64,000 nucleotides of DNA, taken from assembly GCA_036389335.1 (NCBI GenBank), contig DASVQC010000044.1:1-64000 (forward strand), read 5' to 3'. Both the position numbers and the translations under genes were made by a program. Below, piece after piece: positions 37,679 to 46,681 of the stretch. Positions within the stretch are counted from its first letter, which is position 1; every line of letters begins with the position of its first letter. This DNA comes from JAIVGV01 sp036389335 (lineage in GTDB: Bacteria; Acidobacteriota; Blastocatellia; Pyrinomonadales; Pyrinomonadaceae). The notes beneath the pieces are model-generated. The model saw only the letters and a list, made by a program, of their open reading frames with translations, made no database searches and was not told where the DNA came from.

Positions 37679-37785
37679 ACGATCTTCCGGCCCGCGCGAT
37701 GACTTCGAAAGGGCGAGGGGTTAATATGTTCGCGTGAACGATCTCAATAAGCTCGCTGCCTGAAATTACGGATCGAGGTGCTAAC

Positions 37786-38814
37786 GTGCGTCTGACGGAG
37801 ATGGTGAACTGCGCGGGTTGAGCGGCGAAACTCGCGCCGGGCGATCTCGCTCAGGTCTTGAGCGGACTTAACATTCCCGACAACCCGAATCTGCTCGTCG
37901 GCATCGAGACGGCGGACGACGCCGGCGTGTACCTGCTGCGCGAAGACCTCGCCATCGTGCAGACCGTGGACTTCTTCACGCCCATCGTGGACGACCCGTA
38001 CACCTACGGTCGCATCAGCGCGCTCAACTCGATCAACGACGTGTGGGCGATGGGGGCCACGCCCCTCACCGCGCTCGCCGTCACCTGCTTCCCGAAGAAG
38101 GGGCTCGACTTCGCCATCCTCGGCGAGATCATGCGCGGCGGGCTCGACGCCCTGACCGAGCACTCGGTCGCGCTCCTCGGCGGCCACAGCGTCGACGACC
38201 CGCAGATCATGTTCGGCTACGCCGTGACGGGGACCATCCACCCGAAAGACATCATCACCAACCGCGGCGCGCGCCCCGGCGACGCGCTCGTCCTGACGAA
38301 GCCCGTCGGCACGGGCGTCATCTCGACCGGCATCAAGTTCGGCAAGGCGGACGACGCGACCGTCAGGGCGTCGCTCGACACGATGCTGCTCGCCGGGCGC
38401 GTGGCCTCCGAACTCATGCGCGAGATGCGCGCGCACGCGGCGACCGACGTGACGGGCTTCTCCCTCCTCGGCCACGCGTGGGAGGTCGCGCGCGCGAGCG
38501 GCGTCACCATCGAGATCGACGCGGCGAGCGTGCCCACGATCCCCGGCGCGCTCGAACTCGCCGCGCAAGGGCTCGTCACGAGCGGCGACAAGACGAACCG
38601 CGCTTACGTCGGCGCGGAGGCGAGCGTCGGCGAGACGGTCGGAGACGAACTCGCCCGGCTCCTCTTCGACCCGCAGACCGCGGGCGGGCTCCTCATCTCC
38701 ATCGAAGAGGCGCGCGCCGACGAGCTGCTCGCGCGCCTGCGCCCGACTTACCCGCGCGCCGCCCGCGTCGGTCGCGCCGTAGGGCGCGGCGCACACGCGA
38801 TTGTCGTGCGGTAG
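37786..38814 (+). CDS. selD: Selenophosphate synthase with selenocysteine at codon 12
   Basis: SelD makes selenophosphate from selenide and ATP, the selenium donor for selenocysteine and selenouridine. From the GTG at 37786 (after GAGGTG) the product reads VRLTEMVNCAG-U-AAKLAPGD, where the UGA at 37819-37821 sits at the catalytic Cys/Sec position (C17 of E. coli). The conserved lysine follows three residues later. The rest is a normal AIRS-type enzyme: NPNLLVGIETADDAGVY, TVDFFTPIVDDPYTYGRISALNSINDVWAMG, TDVTGFSLLGHAWE, DPQTAGGLL. A hairpin with a GGTCT loop follows at 37848-37864. Starting downstream of the UGA (TTG 37858) would remove the catalytic segment. Length is 342 residues. Sec machinery must be encoded elsewhere. 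Confidence 0.92.
37848..37864 (+). promoter_or_regulatory. Bacterial SECIS-like hairpin of selD
   Basis: CGCTCA (37848-37853) and TGAGCG (37859-37864) form a perfect 6-bp stem with the loop GGTCT. It begins 26 bases after the UGA, within the usual distance for bacterial SECIS elements. The loop matches the GGUCU of the E. coli fdhF element that binds SelB. Confidence 0.8.
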
Positions 38815-38843
38815 TGCCGAAACTCCGGCGAGGTGGTTTCACC

Positions 38844-39260
38844 GTGATCAGATCAGTTTCGTTGCTCGCCTGCTGCGCTTTCACCGTCGGCGGCTTCGGC
38901 CTCGTCCGTCAGGCGCGCGCCGAACGCGCCCACGACGAGTGGCTTCGGGCGAGGTATTTTGAAGCCGCTTCGGTCAAAGGAGGGATGACGCGGGCCGACC
39001 TGATAAAAATCTTCAGGGCGGACGGCGGCTTGCAGCCGCCCGGCGTCCCCACGCGCTACGTGCTTAAAAGCTCCGACATGATAAAAGTCGACGTCGAGTT
39101 CGAGTCGCCCGCGGGCGCGAAGGGGAGGGTCTCCCCGGAAGGCTCGCGCCGCGAAGCGTGGGGGCCGGACGCCGGCGGGAACTATTTATTCGTCCCGGAT
39201 GAGAAGTTGAAGATCAGAAGCGTGTCGAAACCATACCTCGAACCGTCAGCCTACGACTGA
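38844..39260 (+). CDS. Exported protein, BamE-like small domain
   Basis: The 138-residue product (GTG start, GAGGTGG upstream) has a hydrophobic N-terminus (SVSLLACCAFTVGGFGLV). Its domain opens ASVKGGMTRADLIKIFRADGG and continues RYVLKSSDMIKVDVEFE, LFVPDEKLKIRSVSKPYLEP. The G-M-T-x-x-x-L pattern followed by a beta-sheet is reminiscent of BamE/SmpA-like domains, but the resemblance is loose. It lies 29 bases after selD on the same strand and may share its transcript. Function is unknown. Confidence 0.65.
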   Translation: MIRSVSLLACCAFTVGGFGLVRQARAERAHDEWLRARYFEAASVKGGMTRADLIKIFRADGGLQPPGVPTRYVLKSSDMIKVDVEFESPAGAKGRVSPEGSRREAWGPDAGGNYLFVPDEKLKIRSVSKPYLEPSAYD

Positions 39261-39313
39261 CCGGGCGGGCCGCGGCTAACGCCACGCGAAGGCCGTCGCC
39301 CGGCCCTTCACGT

Positions 39314-40111
39314 ATGAACGAGCAACACGATCACCGAACCGGGCCCGAACCGGGGCCGCGAATGGCCGCGCCGCGCGCCGCCGCGTCGTCCGTCGCCAAG
39401 CTCCTCGTCTGCGTCGTCTCGACGCTCACGCTGCTCGGCGGCGCGCTCGCCTTCCAGCAGACGAAGCGCGCGCCCGCGCGGGACGCGAAGCCCGCGGCGC
39501 AGGGCCGAACGGACGCGGGCGACGGCGACCGCGTCGGGCGACCGACGAGCAGCCCGTACACGGGCAGCCTCTCGATCTTCGAAGACCCGAAGCGCGAAGA
39601 GAAGTTGCAGATCAGCCGCGTCATGGACTTGTTGAAGATCAGGGAGGGCTCGGGCGTGGCCGACATCGGCGCGGGCTCCGGCTGGTTCTCCGTGCGCGCC
39701 GCGCGCCGCGTCGGGGCGGGCGGCGCGGTCTACGCCGTGGACATCAACCGCGACTACCTGAAATACGTCGAGGAGCGCGCGAGGAAGGAGGGCTTGCCGC
39801 AGGTGCACACCGTCATGGGCAGGGAGGACGATCCGCTGCTGCCCGCGCGCAGCGCCGACGCCGTCCTGATTCTGAAGACTTATCACGAGATCGCCGAGCC
39901 CGTCCGCCTGATGAAGAACCTGCGCCCCGCCCTGCGCGACGGCGCGCTCGTCGGCATCATCGACCGCAACGGGCGCGGCGACGATCACGGCCTCGACTCG
40001 TCGGTCGTCGTCAAAGAGATGGGGCGCGCGGGCTACCGGCTCGTCGAAACCTACGACTTCGTCAAGCCCGACGGCATGGACTACTTCTTAATCTTCACCG
40101 CGAGTAATTAG
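39314..40111 (+). CDS. Membrane-anchored class I SAM-dependent methyltransferase
   Basis: The 265-residue product has an N-terminal signal anchor (SVAKLLVCVVSTLTLLGGALAFQ), a polar linker and a class I methyltransferase fold: motif I VADIGAGSGWFSVRAARRV, acidic loop AVDINRDYLKYVEERA, motif IV SADAVLILKTYHEI. The residue pattern DPKREEKLQISRVMDLLKI recurs in similar exported proteins that have a predicted methyltransferase domain outside the cytoplasm. The substrate is unknown and activity outside the cytoplasm, where SAM is absent, would be puzzling. It is convergent with the gene at 40232. Confidence 0.82.
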   Translation: MNEQHDHRTGPEPGPRMAAPRAAASSVAKLLVCVVSTLTLLGGALAFQQTKRAPARDAKPAAQGRTDAGDGDRVGRPTSSPYTGSLSIFEDPKREEKLQISRVMDLLKIREGSGVADIGAGSGWFSVRAARRVGAGGAVYAVDINRDYLKYVEERARKEGLPQVHTVMGREDDPLLPARSADAVLILKTYHEIAEPVRLMKNLRPALRDGALVGIIDRNGRGDDHGLDSSVVVKEMGRAGYRLVETYDFVKPDGMDYFLIFTASN

Positions 40112-40127
40112 CCCACACTCCCACAAC

Positions 40128-40218
40128 GAGCTTCCGATTCCCCTCGGCGACTCCGGCGGCTCCGGCGCGAGAATTAAACATCACGCCGGAGTCGCCCGAG
40201 TCGCTAAGGGGGAAGCTC
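40128..40218. terminator. Bidirectional stem-loop between convergent genes
   Basis: CTCGGCGACTCCGGCG (40143-40158) pairs with CGCCGGAGTCGCCCGAG (40184-40200), and outer GAGCTTCC pairs with GGAAGCTC (40211-40218). The structure separates the methyltransferase and the opposite-strand gene at 40232. Confidence 0.7.
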
Positions 40219-40231
40219 AACCGAGGAGGCC

Positions 40232-42079
40232 CTACTCGTTGAGTGTGATCAGGTTGCCCCGGACGCGCCGGAAGTTGCCGCCCGTCGTGCCGTTCGGGGC
40301 GAGCACGCCGCGCGCGACGGCGAGGCGCGCGACGAGCCGCGTCTCCGGGCGCTGCAACCGATCCGCCGCCGAGAGGGCGCGCTCGAAGTCCGTGCGCGCC
40401 AGCGCGCCGAGCGCGTCGCCGCACTGCCGGACGAGCGCCGCCCAGAGCCAGCCGCCCTGCGCCTTCAGCTCGTCCTGCTCGAAGGCGTCCTGCCCGAAGC
40501 CGTCCACCACCTCAGCCGCCGCCACCATCTCGTTGACTTGCGAGATCGCCGCCTCGGCGATCTCGAAGGCGCGGTCGGGCGCGAACTGCGCGTAGATTTG
40601 CGCCGCGTCGAGCTGCGCCGCGAACTGCTGCTGGTTCTTCGCGCGCCCGCCGATCTGATTCCAGACCTCTTCGAGGATGCGCGACGCGCCCTCCTTGTCG
40701 CCCTTCGCGGCGACGTTGCGCGCGAGTTGCGCGAGCAGTTGCGCCCGCTCGTCGCCCCGCGCGAAGCGCGAGACGGCGGCGCGCGCCTGCTCCACGTCGC
40801 CCGCGTTCGCCGCGCGCCAGAACGTCTGCTGGTCGAGGTCGTGCAGGAACTGCGCGCGCTGCTGCGGGTTGTCGAGCCGCTCGGTCGCGATCTGGCGCGC
40901 GCGCTCGGGCGAGCCGTCGTTGAAAGCCTTCCACGCCGCCGCGCGGTACAACTGCTGCCGCGACTCCGGCGCGGCGGCCTTGGCCGCCGCGTCGAGGATG
41001 GCGTCCACCGTCCCCGTCTGGATCGTCGTCATCATCTCGCGCTGCGAGCGCGACGCCACGTCGGGCGCGTTGCGCTGGGCCTGCGCCGCCGAGCCGCGCC
41101 TGAGCGCCTGCGCCTGCGCCGGGCTCAGCCTCTCGACCTCGGCCATGAACGGCTGTAGGGAGCCGACGAGCCGCTGCTCGGCCCCGCGCGTGCGCGGATC
41201 GTTCGGCGCGGCGAGCGCGGCGCTGACCATCGAGGCGAGCAGATCGCGCCGCGTCTGATCGTCGAGCAGCACGGGGCGGCGCGCGTCGCCGCCGCCGCCG
41301 CCGCGCGTGGAAACGAATTCGAGGGCGGGCGACGCCTGCAGCAGGTAGGTGGCGAGGTTCATCGCCTCGGAGTTGGCCGCGAGGTTCGAGGCGCGGATTT
41401 TGCGCACCACTTCGGCGGCGAGCTTCGAGGCGGCCTCCGGATCGGTCGCGCGCACGCGCTCCAACACGTTCGCCAACTGCGTGGAGAGCCCGCGAGAGAG
41501 AGTCTCCTCGGCGATGCGCAGGGCTTGCTTGGGATCGCGCGCGGCGATCTGCTCGGCGAGGCTCGTTTCGAGCGCGACTTCCTGATCGGGCTGGTAGAAG
41601 TTCTTCTCCGGCGTCCCGACCGGCACGGGCGGGCGCGTGCCGCGCACGAAGTCGAGCGCGAGCTGCGGATCGCGCTGCGCCATCACCTGCGCGATCTCGC
41701 GCCGCAGGTTCACCGACTCCTGCACGAGCTGATCGCGGCGCGGATCGTCGGGCGCGATGGCCGCCGCGGTCGAGGCGACGCCCGAGAGCGCCGAGTTGAA
41801 CAGTTCGCGCGCCCGCTTCTCGTCGCGCGCCCAGAGCAGGTCGGCTGCCGCCACCTGCAAGCGCACGCGGTTCTCGGCGAGCTTCAACCCCTGCGCCTCG
41901 CCGCCCACGTCGTCGAGCAGATCGAGCGCCTTGCGTTCGAGGGCGGCGCGGCGCGCCTGCTCTTCGGCTGACTTGGGGTCGGCCTGCGCGGCGGCGGCGG
42001 GCGTCGGGGCCTGCGCGCGCGCCCCGGTCGGCATGAGCGCGAACGTGAAGATGATGGCGGCGTGGCGTTTGAGATTCAT
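40232..42079 (-). CDS. Secreted alpha-helical repeat protein
   Basis: The 615-residue product has a signal peptide (AAIIFTFALMPTGARAQA). The rest is almost all helical, with repeating pairs such as LAEQIAARDPKQALRIAEETL, ATDPEAASKLAAEVVRKI and ARDEKRARELFNSAL, like TPR or HEAT solenoids. A Gly-rich loop (STRGGGGGDARR) splits the two halves. There are only rare cysteines and no enzyme motif. It is probably a periplasmic scaffold. Upstream, a single-arm array of the TTAGCTG repeat (42089-42152) comes within 10 bases of the ATG. Confidence 0.75.
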   Translation of the reverse strand: MNLKRHAAIIFTFALMPTGARAQAPTPAAAAQADPKSAEEQARRAALERKALDLLDDVGGEAQGLKLAENRVRLQVAAADLLWARDEKRARELFNSALSGVASTAAAIAPDDPRRDQLVQESVNLRREIAQVMAQRDPQLALDFVRGTRPPVPVGTPEKNFYQPDQEVALETSLAEQIAARDPKQALRIAEETLSRGLSTQLANVLERVRATDPEAASKLAAEVVRKIRASNLAANSEAMNLATYLLQASPALEFVSTRGGGGGDARRPVLLDDQTRRDLLASMVSAALAAPNDPRTRGAEQRLVGSLQPFMAEVERLSPAQAQALRRGSAAQAQRNAPDVASRSQREMMTTIQTGTVDAILDAAAKAAAPESRQQLYRAAAWKAFNDGSPERARQIATERLDNPQQRAQFLHDLDQQTFWRAANAGDVEQARAAVSRFARGDERAQLLAQLARNVAAKGDKEGASRILEEVWNQIGGRAKNQQQFAAQLDAAQIYAQFAPDRAFEIAEAAISQVNEMVAAAEVVDGFGQDAFEQDELKAQGGWLWAALVRQCGDALGALARTDFERALSAADRLQRPETRLVARLAVARGVLAPNGTTGGNFRRVRGNLITLNE

Positions 42080-42088
42080 GGTGAACTC

Positions 42089-42152
42089 GTTGGCTGTTAG
42101 CTGTTGGCTGTTAGCTGTTAGCTGTTAGCTCTTGGCTGTTAGCTGTTAGCTG
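42089..42152. repeat. Single-arm TTAGCTG tandem array
   Basis: Eight or nine heptamers (GTTAGCTG/GTTGGCTG variants) lie upstream of the minus-strand gene at 40232-42079. Read on that strand, they are GCTAACA units heading into the start codon, as in the elements before purA and the ATP-grasp gene, but the second arm is absent. Confidence 0.85.
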
Positions 42153-42258
42153 AAAACCTTTTTTGTGCGGCGTGGAAAAACTATCGATCCGTTCGCGTCG
42201 TCCTCGCCGATTTGAACGATCCGTAGCGCCCGCGCTCGCGGCGCGGGGGTTAGGCCGA

Positions 42259-42957
42259 TCAGGCGGACGGGGCGCGCCTCCCTGCGATGCGCGCGAAGGT
42301 GTAAAGGATGCGCGCCCCGGCGCGGATCGTGCCCGTGAGCGTGCCCGACACCTTCGACTCCCCGCCCGCGCGCCGCCTGTGATCGACGGGCACTTCGAGG
42401 ACGCGCAGCCCCGCGCGCGCCGCCTCCATCTGCATCTCAAGGTTCCACCCGTAAGTCTCCTCGCGCAGCGCGAGCCGCGAGAGCGCGTCGCGCCGCACGG
42501 CGCGGAACGGGCACATGTCCGTGTAGCCGACGCCGTAGAGAGAGCGCACGAGCGCGCCCGCGAGCCTTCCGGCGAGGAGCTGTTGAAAGTTCATGCTCCC
42601 CTTCTCGCGGCGACCGCGCGCGCGCGACCCCGTGACGAAGTCGTGCGTGCCCGCCCTGATCGGATCGACGAGGCGGCTCAACAGCTCGGCGCAGTCGCTC
42701 CCGTCGCCGTCGAGGAAGGCGACGATCTCGCAGTCGTCGGAGACGGCCCCCACGCCGGCGCGGCACGCGCGACCGTAGCCGCGGCGCGGCTCGCGCACGA
42801 CGCGCGCCCCCGCCCCGCGCGCCGCGCGGGCCGTCCCGTCCGCGCTCCCGTTATCGACGACGATCACCTCGCAGGCCACGTCGCGCGGGACGGCGCGCAC
42901 CACCGCGCCGATGGCCTCCTCCTCGTCGAGCGCCGGGATGACGACCGAGACCTTCAC
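42259..42957 (-). CDS. Family 2 glycosyltransferase (DPM1/DPG synthase-like)
   Basis: The 232-residue product has the GT2 pattern: VSVVIPALDEEEAIGAVV, VIVVDNGSADGTA, a DxD-type metal site in IVAFLDGDGSD, and FVTGSRARGRREKGSMNFQQ, which resembles dolichyl/polyprenyl-phosphate hexose synthases. It has no membrane helices. The GTG start overlaps the epimerase stop as GTGA, so it is translationally coupled. Probably it makes a polyprenyl-phosphate sugar that the integral membrane glycosyltransferase of the same operon uses; that is inference. Confidence 0.88.
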   Translation of the reverse strand: MKVSVVIPALDEEEAIGAVVRAVPRDVACEVIVVDNGSADGTARAARGAGARVVREPRRGYGRACRAGVGAVSDDCEIVAFLDGDGSDCAELLSRLVDPIRAGTHDFVTGSRARGRREKGSMNFQQLLAGRLAGALVRSLYGVGYTDMCPFRAVRRDALSRLALREETYGWNLEMQMEAARAGLRVLEVPVDHRRRAGGESKVSGTLTGTIRAGARILYTFARIAGRRAPSA

Positions 42958-44120
42958 GCCCGCGCCCCTCCCGCGCGCCCGCCGCCCCCGACGCGGTGCA
43001 CGACGCCCTTCGCGCGCAGGCCCTCCTCGACGGCGGCGAAGTAGTCGCGCACGTCGCCCTGCGCGCGCACCCACGCGACGTAGCGCGCGACGCCCTCAGC
43101 GAACCCGACGCGCGGCCCGTACCCGGCGGCGCGGGCGAGCGCCGTGTCGGCGACGAGGTGGCGCATCTCTCCGGGGCGGAACTCGCCGCGCGCGATGGGC
43201 GCGACGCGAACGCCGAGCGCGTCGGCGACGATCTCCGCGACCCGTTTGACGGTCGTCGCCTCGCCGCTGCCGACGTTGACGGCGAGGCCGTCGAGGCGGT
43301 CGCTCGACGCGGCGAGCAGGTTCGCGCGCGCCACGTCTTCGACGAACGAGAAGTCGCGCGTCTGCGCGCCGTCTTCGTAGAGGACGGGCGGACGCCCGTT
43401 CAGCAGGCGCGTGCAGAAGATCGCGATGACGCCGGTGTAGGGGTTGAAGAGCGACTGGCGCGGCCCGTAAGTGCATGAGTAGCGCAGCGCGACCGCGGGC
43501 GTGCCGGTCTGCCGCCCCCACGCGAGCGCGAGTCTCTCCTGATCGGCCTTCGTGATGGCGTAAGTGGTCTCGCCGCCGGCGGGCGCGCGCTCGGGCGTCG
43601 GGACGGAGGCCGTGGGGCGCGCGCACGTGGGGCAGCGGACGGAGAAATCGCCGCGCCGTAATTGTTCGACGGGTCGCACGGAGGGGAAGACCGTGCCGTG
43701 CTCTTCGCAACTCCCCGCGCCCTCGCTGTAGACGGCCTGCGACGAGGCGACGATCAATTTTTTCACGGGCAGGCGCTCGTCGCGTATGACTTCGAGCATC
43801 TGCGCCGTCGCGAGGCTGTTGACGTGTACGTACTTCGCGATCTCCGGCATGTAGCCGCCGTAAGCCGCTTGGTGGAAGACGACGTCTACGCCGTCGAGCG
43901 CGGCGCGCACGGTCGCGCGCTCCCGCACGTCGCCCTCGCAGAACTCCGCGCGCCCGTTGATCCACGGCGGCCTCCCGCGGCGGTGGGTGTTCGGCTCAAG
44001 GTTGTCGAGCACGCGCACGGACCAGCCCTCGCGGACGAGCAAGTCCGCCACGTGCGAGCCGATGAGCCCCGCGCCGCCCGTCACCAGAGCGCGCCTGCCG
44101 ACGTTCGATCTATTAAACAA
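42954..44120 (-). CDS. NAD-dependent epimerase/dehydratase (extended SDR)
   Basis: The product (388 residues from TTG 44120) has TGGAGLIGSHV, the acidic residue in VLDNLEPN, the active-site Ser region SSQAVYSEG, the YAITK catalytic Tyr/Lys, and RYSCTYGPRQSLFNPYTGV, as in nucleotide-sugar epimerases. An insertion with RCPTCARP could bind zinc. The TTG at 44120 overlaps the preceding gene by 8 bases and places the Rossmann motif at the expected distance; an in-frame TTG at 44153 would add 11 residues. It is the third gene of a four-gene operon for sugar transfer to lipid or polymer. Confidence 0.87.
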   Translation of the reverse strand: MFNRSNVGRRALVTGGAGLIGSHVADLLVREGWSVRVLDNLEPNTHRRGRPPWINGRAEFCEGDVRERATVRAALDGVDVVFHQAAYGGYMPEIAKYVHVNSLATAQMLEVIRDERLPVKKLIVASSQAVYSEGAGSCEEHGTVFPSVRPVEQLRRGDFSVRCPTCARPTASVPTPERAPAGGETTYAITKADQERLALAWGRQTGTPAVALRYSCTYGPRQSLFNPYTGVIAIFCTRLLNGRPPVLYEDGAQTRDFSFVEDVARANLLAASSDRLDGLAVNVGSGEATTVKRVAEIVADALGVRVAPIARGEFRPGEMRHLVADTALARAAGYGPRVGFAEGVARYVAWVRAQGDVRDYFAAVEEGLRAKGVVHRVGGGGRAGGARA

Positions 44121-45519
44121 GTCGCCCGCCCCCTTCGCCCGTGTGATCGACAAAAGCTCCGACCGGTCGCCCGGGTTTCTCCGCGCCGGTTTTCGCGCGA
44201 CCCGCGAGCCACGCCGCCGCGCAGAGGGCCGCGAACGGCAGGTAGATGATCGAGTTGAGCATGAACATCCGATCCGGTTGATCGCCGAGCCACGTCAGAT
44301 AGAGCACGAGGCCCGCCGACGTGAGATAGGCCGCGGGCACTACGAACGCCGCCGGGGCGAGGCTGAGCAGGGGCACGAGCCAGACGAAGTACCACGAGTA
44401 GTGCGGCGAGAGCAGAACGGTGAACGCGGTCGCGAGCACGAGGGCGCGCGCGGCGAGACTTTGATCCGAGCCGCCGCGACCGCGGAGCGCGAGCGCGGCG
44501 AGCACGGCGAGCGCGGCGAGGACGAACGCGGCGGTCGGCACCTCGCGCCCCGTCAACTCGCGCGCGACGGCGAGGGCGTAGAAGCGCGCGCCGCTGGTCA
44601 GCCCTTCCTCCGCGGCGTAGCCGGGCAGGTAGCCGGCGAGGCGGCGCACGCCGACCGAAGCGTAGGGGAGGTATGCGGCGACGAAGGTCGCGGCGAAGGC
44701 GGCGGGCATCTTCCACCCGCGGCGTCTGTAGAGGGCGGGCGCGAGCACGACGGGAAAGAGTTTCGTCAGCGCGGCGCAGGCGAGCAGGCAGCCCGCGAGC
44801 GCGTCGCGCCCGCCGCGCCGCGCGAGCAGCGCGAGGCAGACGAAGCAGATCATCGCGGCGTCGAGGTGGCCGCCGCCCGCGATCTCCCAGACGAGCAGCG
44901 GGTGCCACGCGGCGAGCAGGATGCGGCGGCGCGGCAGGTTGAAAGACGCGAGCAGCCGCGCGAGTGACCACAGCGCGACCGCCTCGAACGCGACCATCAC
45001 CGCCTTCATCCACACGACCGACTCGCCCGCGCGCGTCGCCGCGAAGAAGATCATCTGCGCGAGCGGCGGGTAGATGGTCGGCGCGAAGTCGCGCCGGTTG
45101 ACGCGCCCGTAGATGGCCGCGTCGCGGAGAGGCGCGAGCGCGGGATCGGCGGGGACGTACAGGTAAGGGTTGATCCCGGCGGCCTGTACGCGCCCGTCCC
45201 AGACGTAGCGGTAGACGTCGTCGGAGAGGCGCGGCGGCCCGAACAGGATCGCGAGGCGGAAGAGGGCGGCGAAGGCGACGACGACAAGCACCGTCGCGCG
45301 CGTCTCCCTCGCGCGCCACGCGACGAGCGCGGCGGCGGCGTAGACGGCACACTGTACGAGCGCGAGCTTGACGAACGTGCCGATCCCCGCCGCGTCCGGC
45401 GTGATGAAACGCCGCGCGACGAAGTAAAGGCCGAGCAGGGCGCAGCCCGCGGCGACGAGCGCGAGATCGTGCGGCGCGAAGCGTCGGCGCGCGCCGCCCG
45501 AGCCGGCGTCAACGCTCAC
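44113..45519 (-). CDS. Integral membrane glycosyltransferase (GT87/GT-C-like)
   Basis: The 468-residue product has about eleven membrane helices and the GT-C signature of an acidic pair in the first large loop (RLSDDVYRYVWDGRVQAAGINPY), with YPPLAQMIFF and LTKLFPVVLAPALY farther on. This family (DUF2029/GT87) uses polyprenyl-phosphate sugars at the outer face of the inner membrane. GTG 45519 overlaps the stop of the preceding gene. The neighbouring GT2 synthase could supply the donor. Confidence 0.85.
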   Translation of the reverse strand: MSVDAGSGGARRRFAPHDLALVAAGCALLGLYFVARRFITPDAAGIGTFVKLALVQCAVYAAAALVAWRARETRATVLVVVAFAALFRLAILFGPPRLSDDVYRYVWDGRVQAAGINPYLYVPADPALAPLRDAAIYGRVNRRDFAPTIYPPLAQMIFFAATRAGESVVWMKAVMVAFEAVALWSLARLLASFNLPRRRILLAAWHPLLVWEIAGGGHLDAAMICFVCLALLARRGGRDALAGCLLACAALTKLFPVVLAPALYRRRGWKMPAAFAATFVAAYLPYASVGVRRLAGYLPGYAAEEGLTSGARFYALAVARELTGREVPTAAFVLAALAVLAALALRGRGGSDQSLAARALVLATAFTVLLSPHYSWYFVWLVPLLSLAPAAFVVPAAYLTSAGLVLYLTWLGDQPDRMFMLNSIIYLPFAALCAAAWLAGRAKTGAEKPGRPVGAFVDHTGEGGGRLV

Positions 45520-46394
45520 GCGGCCTCCCCCGCGTGGCGCGCGCTCCCGCCCGCCGCGCCGCGCGCGCCGCGGATGCGTGCGCGGCCTTCGCGCGCGCGG
45601 AGGCGCGCGAGGAAGTCGCGCGTGTGCGGCGCGTCGTAGCCGCGGAAGTCGGCGGCGCTGCCGTCGCGGGGGGTTTCGGCGCGCGTCTGCCGGGGCGTCT
45701 CACGCGGCTCGTCGAGCAGCTCTTCGCAGAGGCGGGCGAGCGCCGCCGCGTCGTCCACGTCGTACCAAGCGGGGAGCAGCGCGACGGGGAGGCAGCACTC
45801 TTCCGCGCGCTCGACGGTCTGCGCGGCGACGCGCCCCGTGCTCCAATCGATCTCCTGAAAGAGCCGCGCCCGCGGCGACTTGAGGCCGATGAGGTAGTAG
45901 CCGCCGTCGTCAGCCGCGCCGAGGACGACGCGCTCGCCCGGCTTCGACAGCTCTTCGACGGCGGCGACGAGGGCGCGCGTCGGGAGCGTCGGGCTGTCGG
46001 AATCGACGAGGCAGAGCGAGTCGTAGCCGACGGCGAAGAGATCGCGCGCGGCGTTCCAGAGTCTTTCGCCGAAAGTCTCGCCGCGCTGCGTGAGGAGCGC
46101 GAAGCTGTCGGGCAGCAGGCGGCGGAGGTCGTCCTCCGCCCCGGCGGGCGTGTAGGCGGCGACGCCCTGCGCCGCCGCGCCGAGCGCGGCGCAGGCGGCG
46201 GCGACGTTCGCGGCGGTGTCGCGCAGGAAGCAGGCGCTCAGGTCGGCGGCTTCCTCGCGCGTGAGCGGCGGCGCGAGCCGGGTCTTCGACTCTCCGGCGC
46301 GCGGCGCTTTCGTCATCACCGCCAAGGCGCAACGCCCGCGCGCGCGCGCGGTCGGCGACGACGGATCGAGCAGCGTGTAGGTTGTGGGGCGCAT
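45516..46394 (-). CDS. DUF2064 / TIGR04282-type glycosyltransferase
   Basis: The 292-residue product has LAVMTKAPRAGESKTRLAPPLT, the sugar-nucleotide-like SLCLVDSDSPTLPTRAL and VLGAADDGGYYLIGL, matching DUF2064 (described as arsenosugar-pathway glycosyltransferases). The last 70 residues are Arg/Ala-rich and probably non-catalytic. It is the first gene of the operon 46394-42259, in which each gene overlaps the next by about 4-8 bases. No arsenic gene is adjacent, so another substrate is possible. Confidence 0.85.
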   Translation of the reverse strand: MRPTTYTLLDPSSPTARARGRCALAVMTKAPRAGESKTRLAPPLTREEAADLSACFLRDTAANVAAACAALGAAAQGVAAYTPAGAEDDLRRLLPDSFALLTQRGETFGERLWNAARDLFAVGYDSLCLVDSDSPTLPTRALVAAVEELSKPGERVVLGAADDGGYYLIGLKSPRARLFQEIDWSTGRVAAQTVERAEECCLPVALLPAWYDVDDAAALARLCEELLDEPRETPRQTRAETPRDGSAADFRGYDAPHTRDFLARLRAREGRARIRGARGAAGGSARHAGEAA

Positions 46395-46575
46395 GGGGTC
46401 GGACGGAGTTTAGCCGATTGCGGGCGGGTTCGTGAATCGCGCTCCGGCGGGCGAAAGTTTTAGCCGCGCGCGAGGTCGAGAGGGCGAGCGGTAGTGCTTG
46501 AGTCCGAGCTTGCGCGGCGGCGTGCGTCTTATACCATCCCGCCTGACGTGACGCGCTGCCGAGCGGGCTCGCGCG

Positions 46576-46604
46576 TTGTGCGGCGCGGCGCGCGCGGTTA
46601 CAAT
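46576..46604 (+). promoter_or_regulatory. Candidate promoter for the M2 peptidase gene
   Basis: TTGTGC (46576-46581) and TACAAT (46599-46604) are separated by exactly 17 bases. The gap 46395-46681 contains no other gene. Confidence 0.55.
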
Positions 46605-46681
46605 GGCGGCAATTCCCCGTTCGTGTTGCGCGAAAAGTTTTCTCGTCCCGTTCTCTCAACAACTCTCGGAGGTCTTCCGCC

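Noticed and set aside
37858..38814. selD starting at the TTG at 37858 as a shorter, UGA-free gene
   Set aside because: This start lies inside the SECIS-like hairpin region and omits the catalytic Cys/Sec and Lys residues, whereas the upstream GTG has a ribosome-binding site and a family-like N-terminus.
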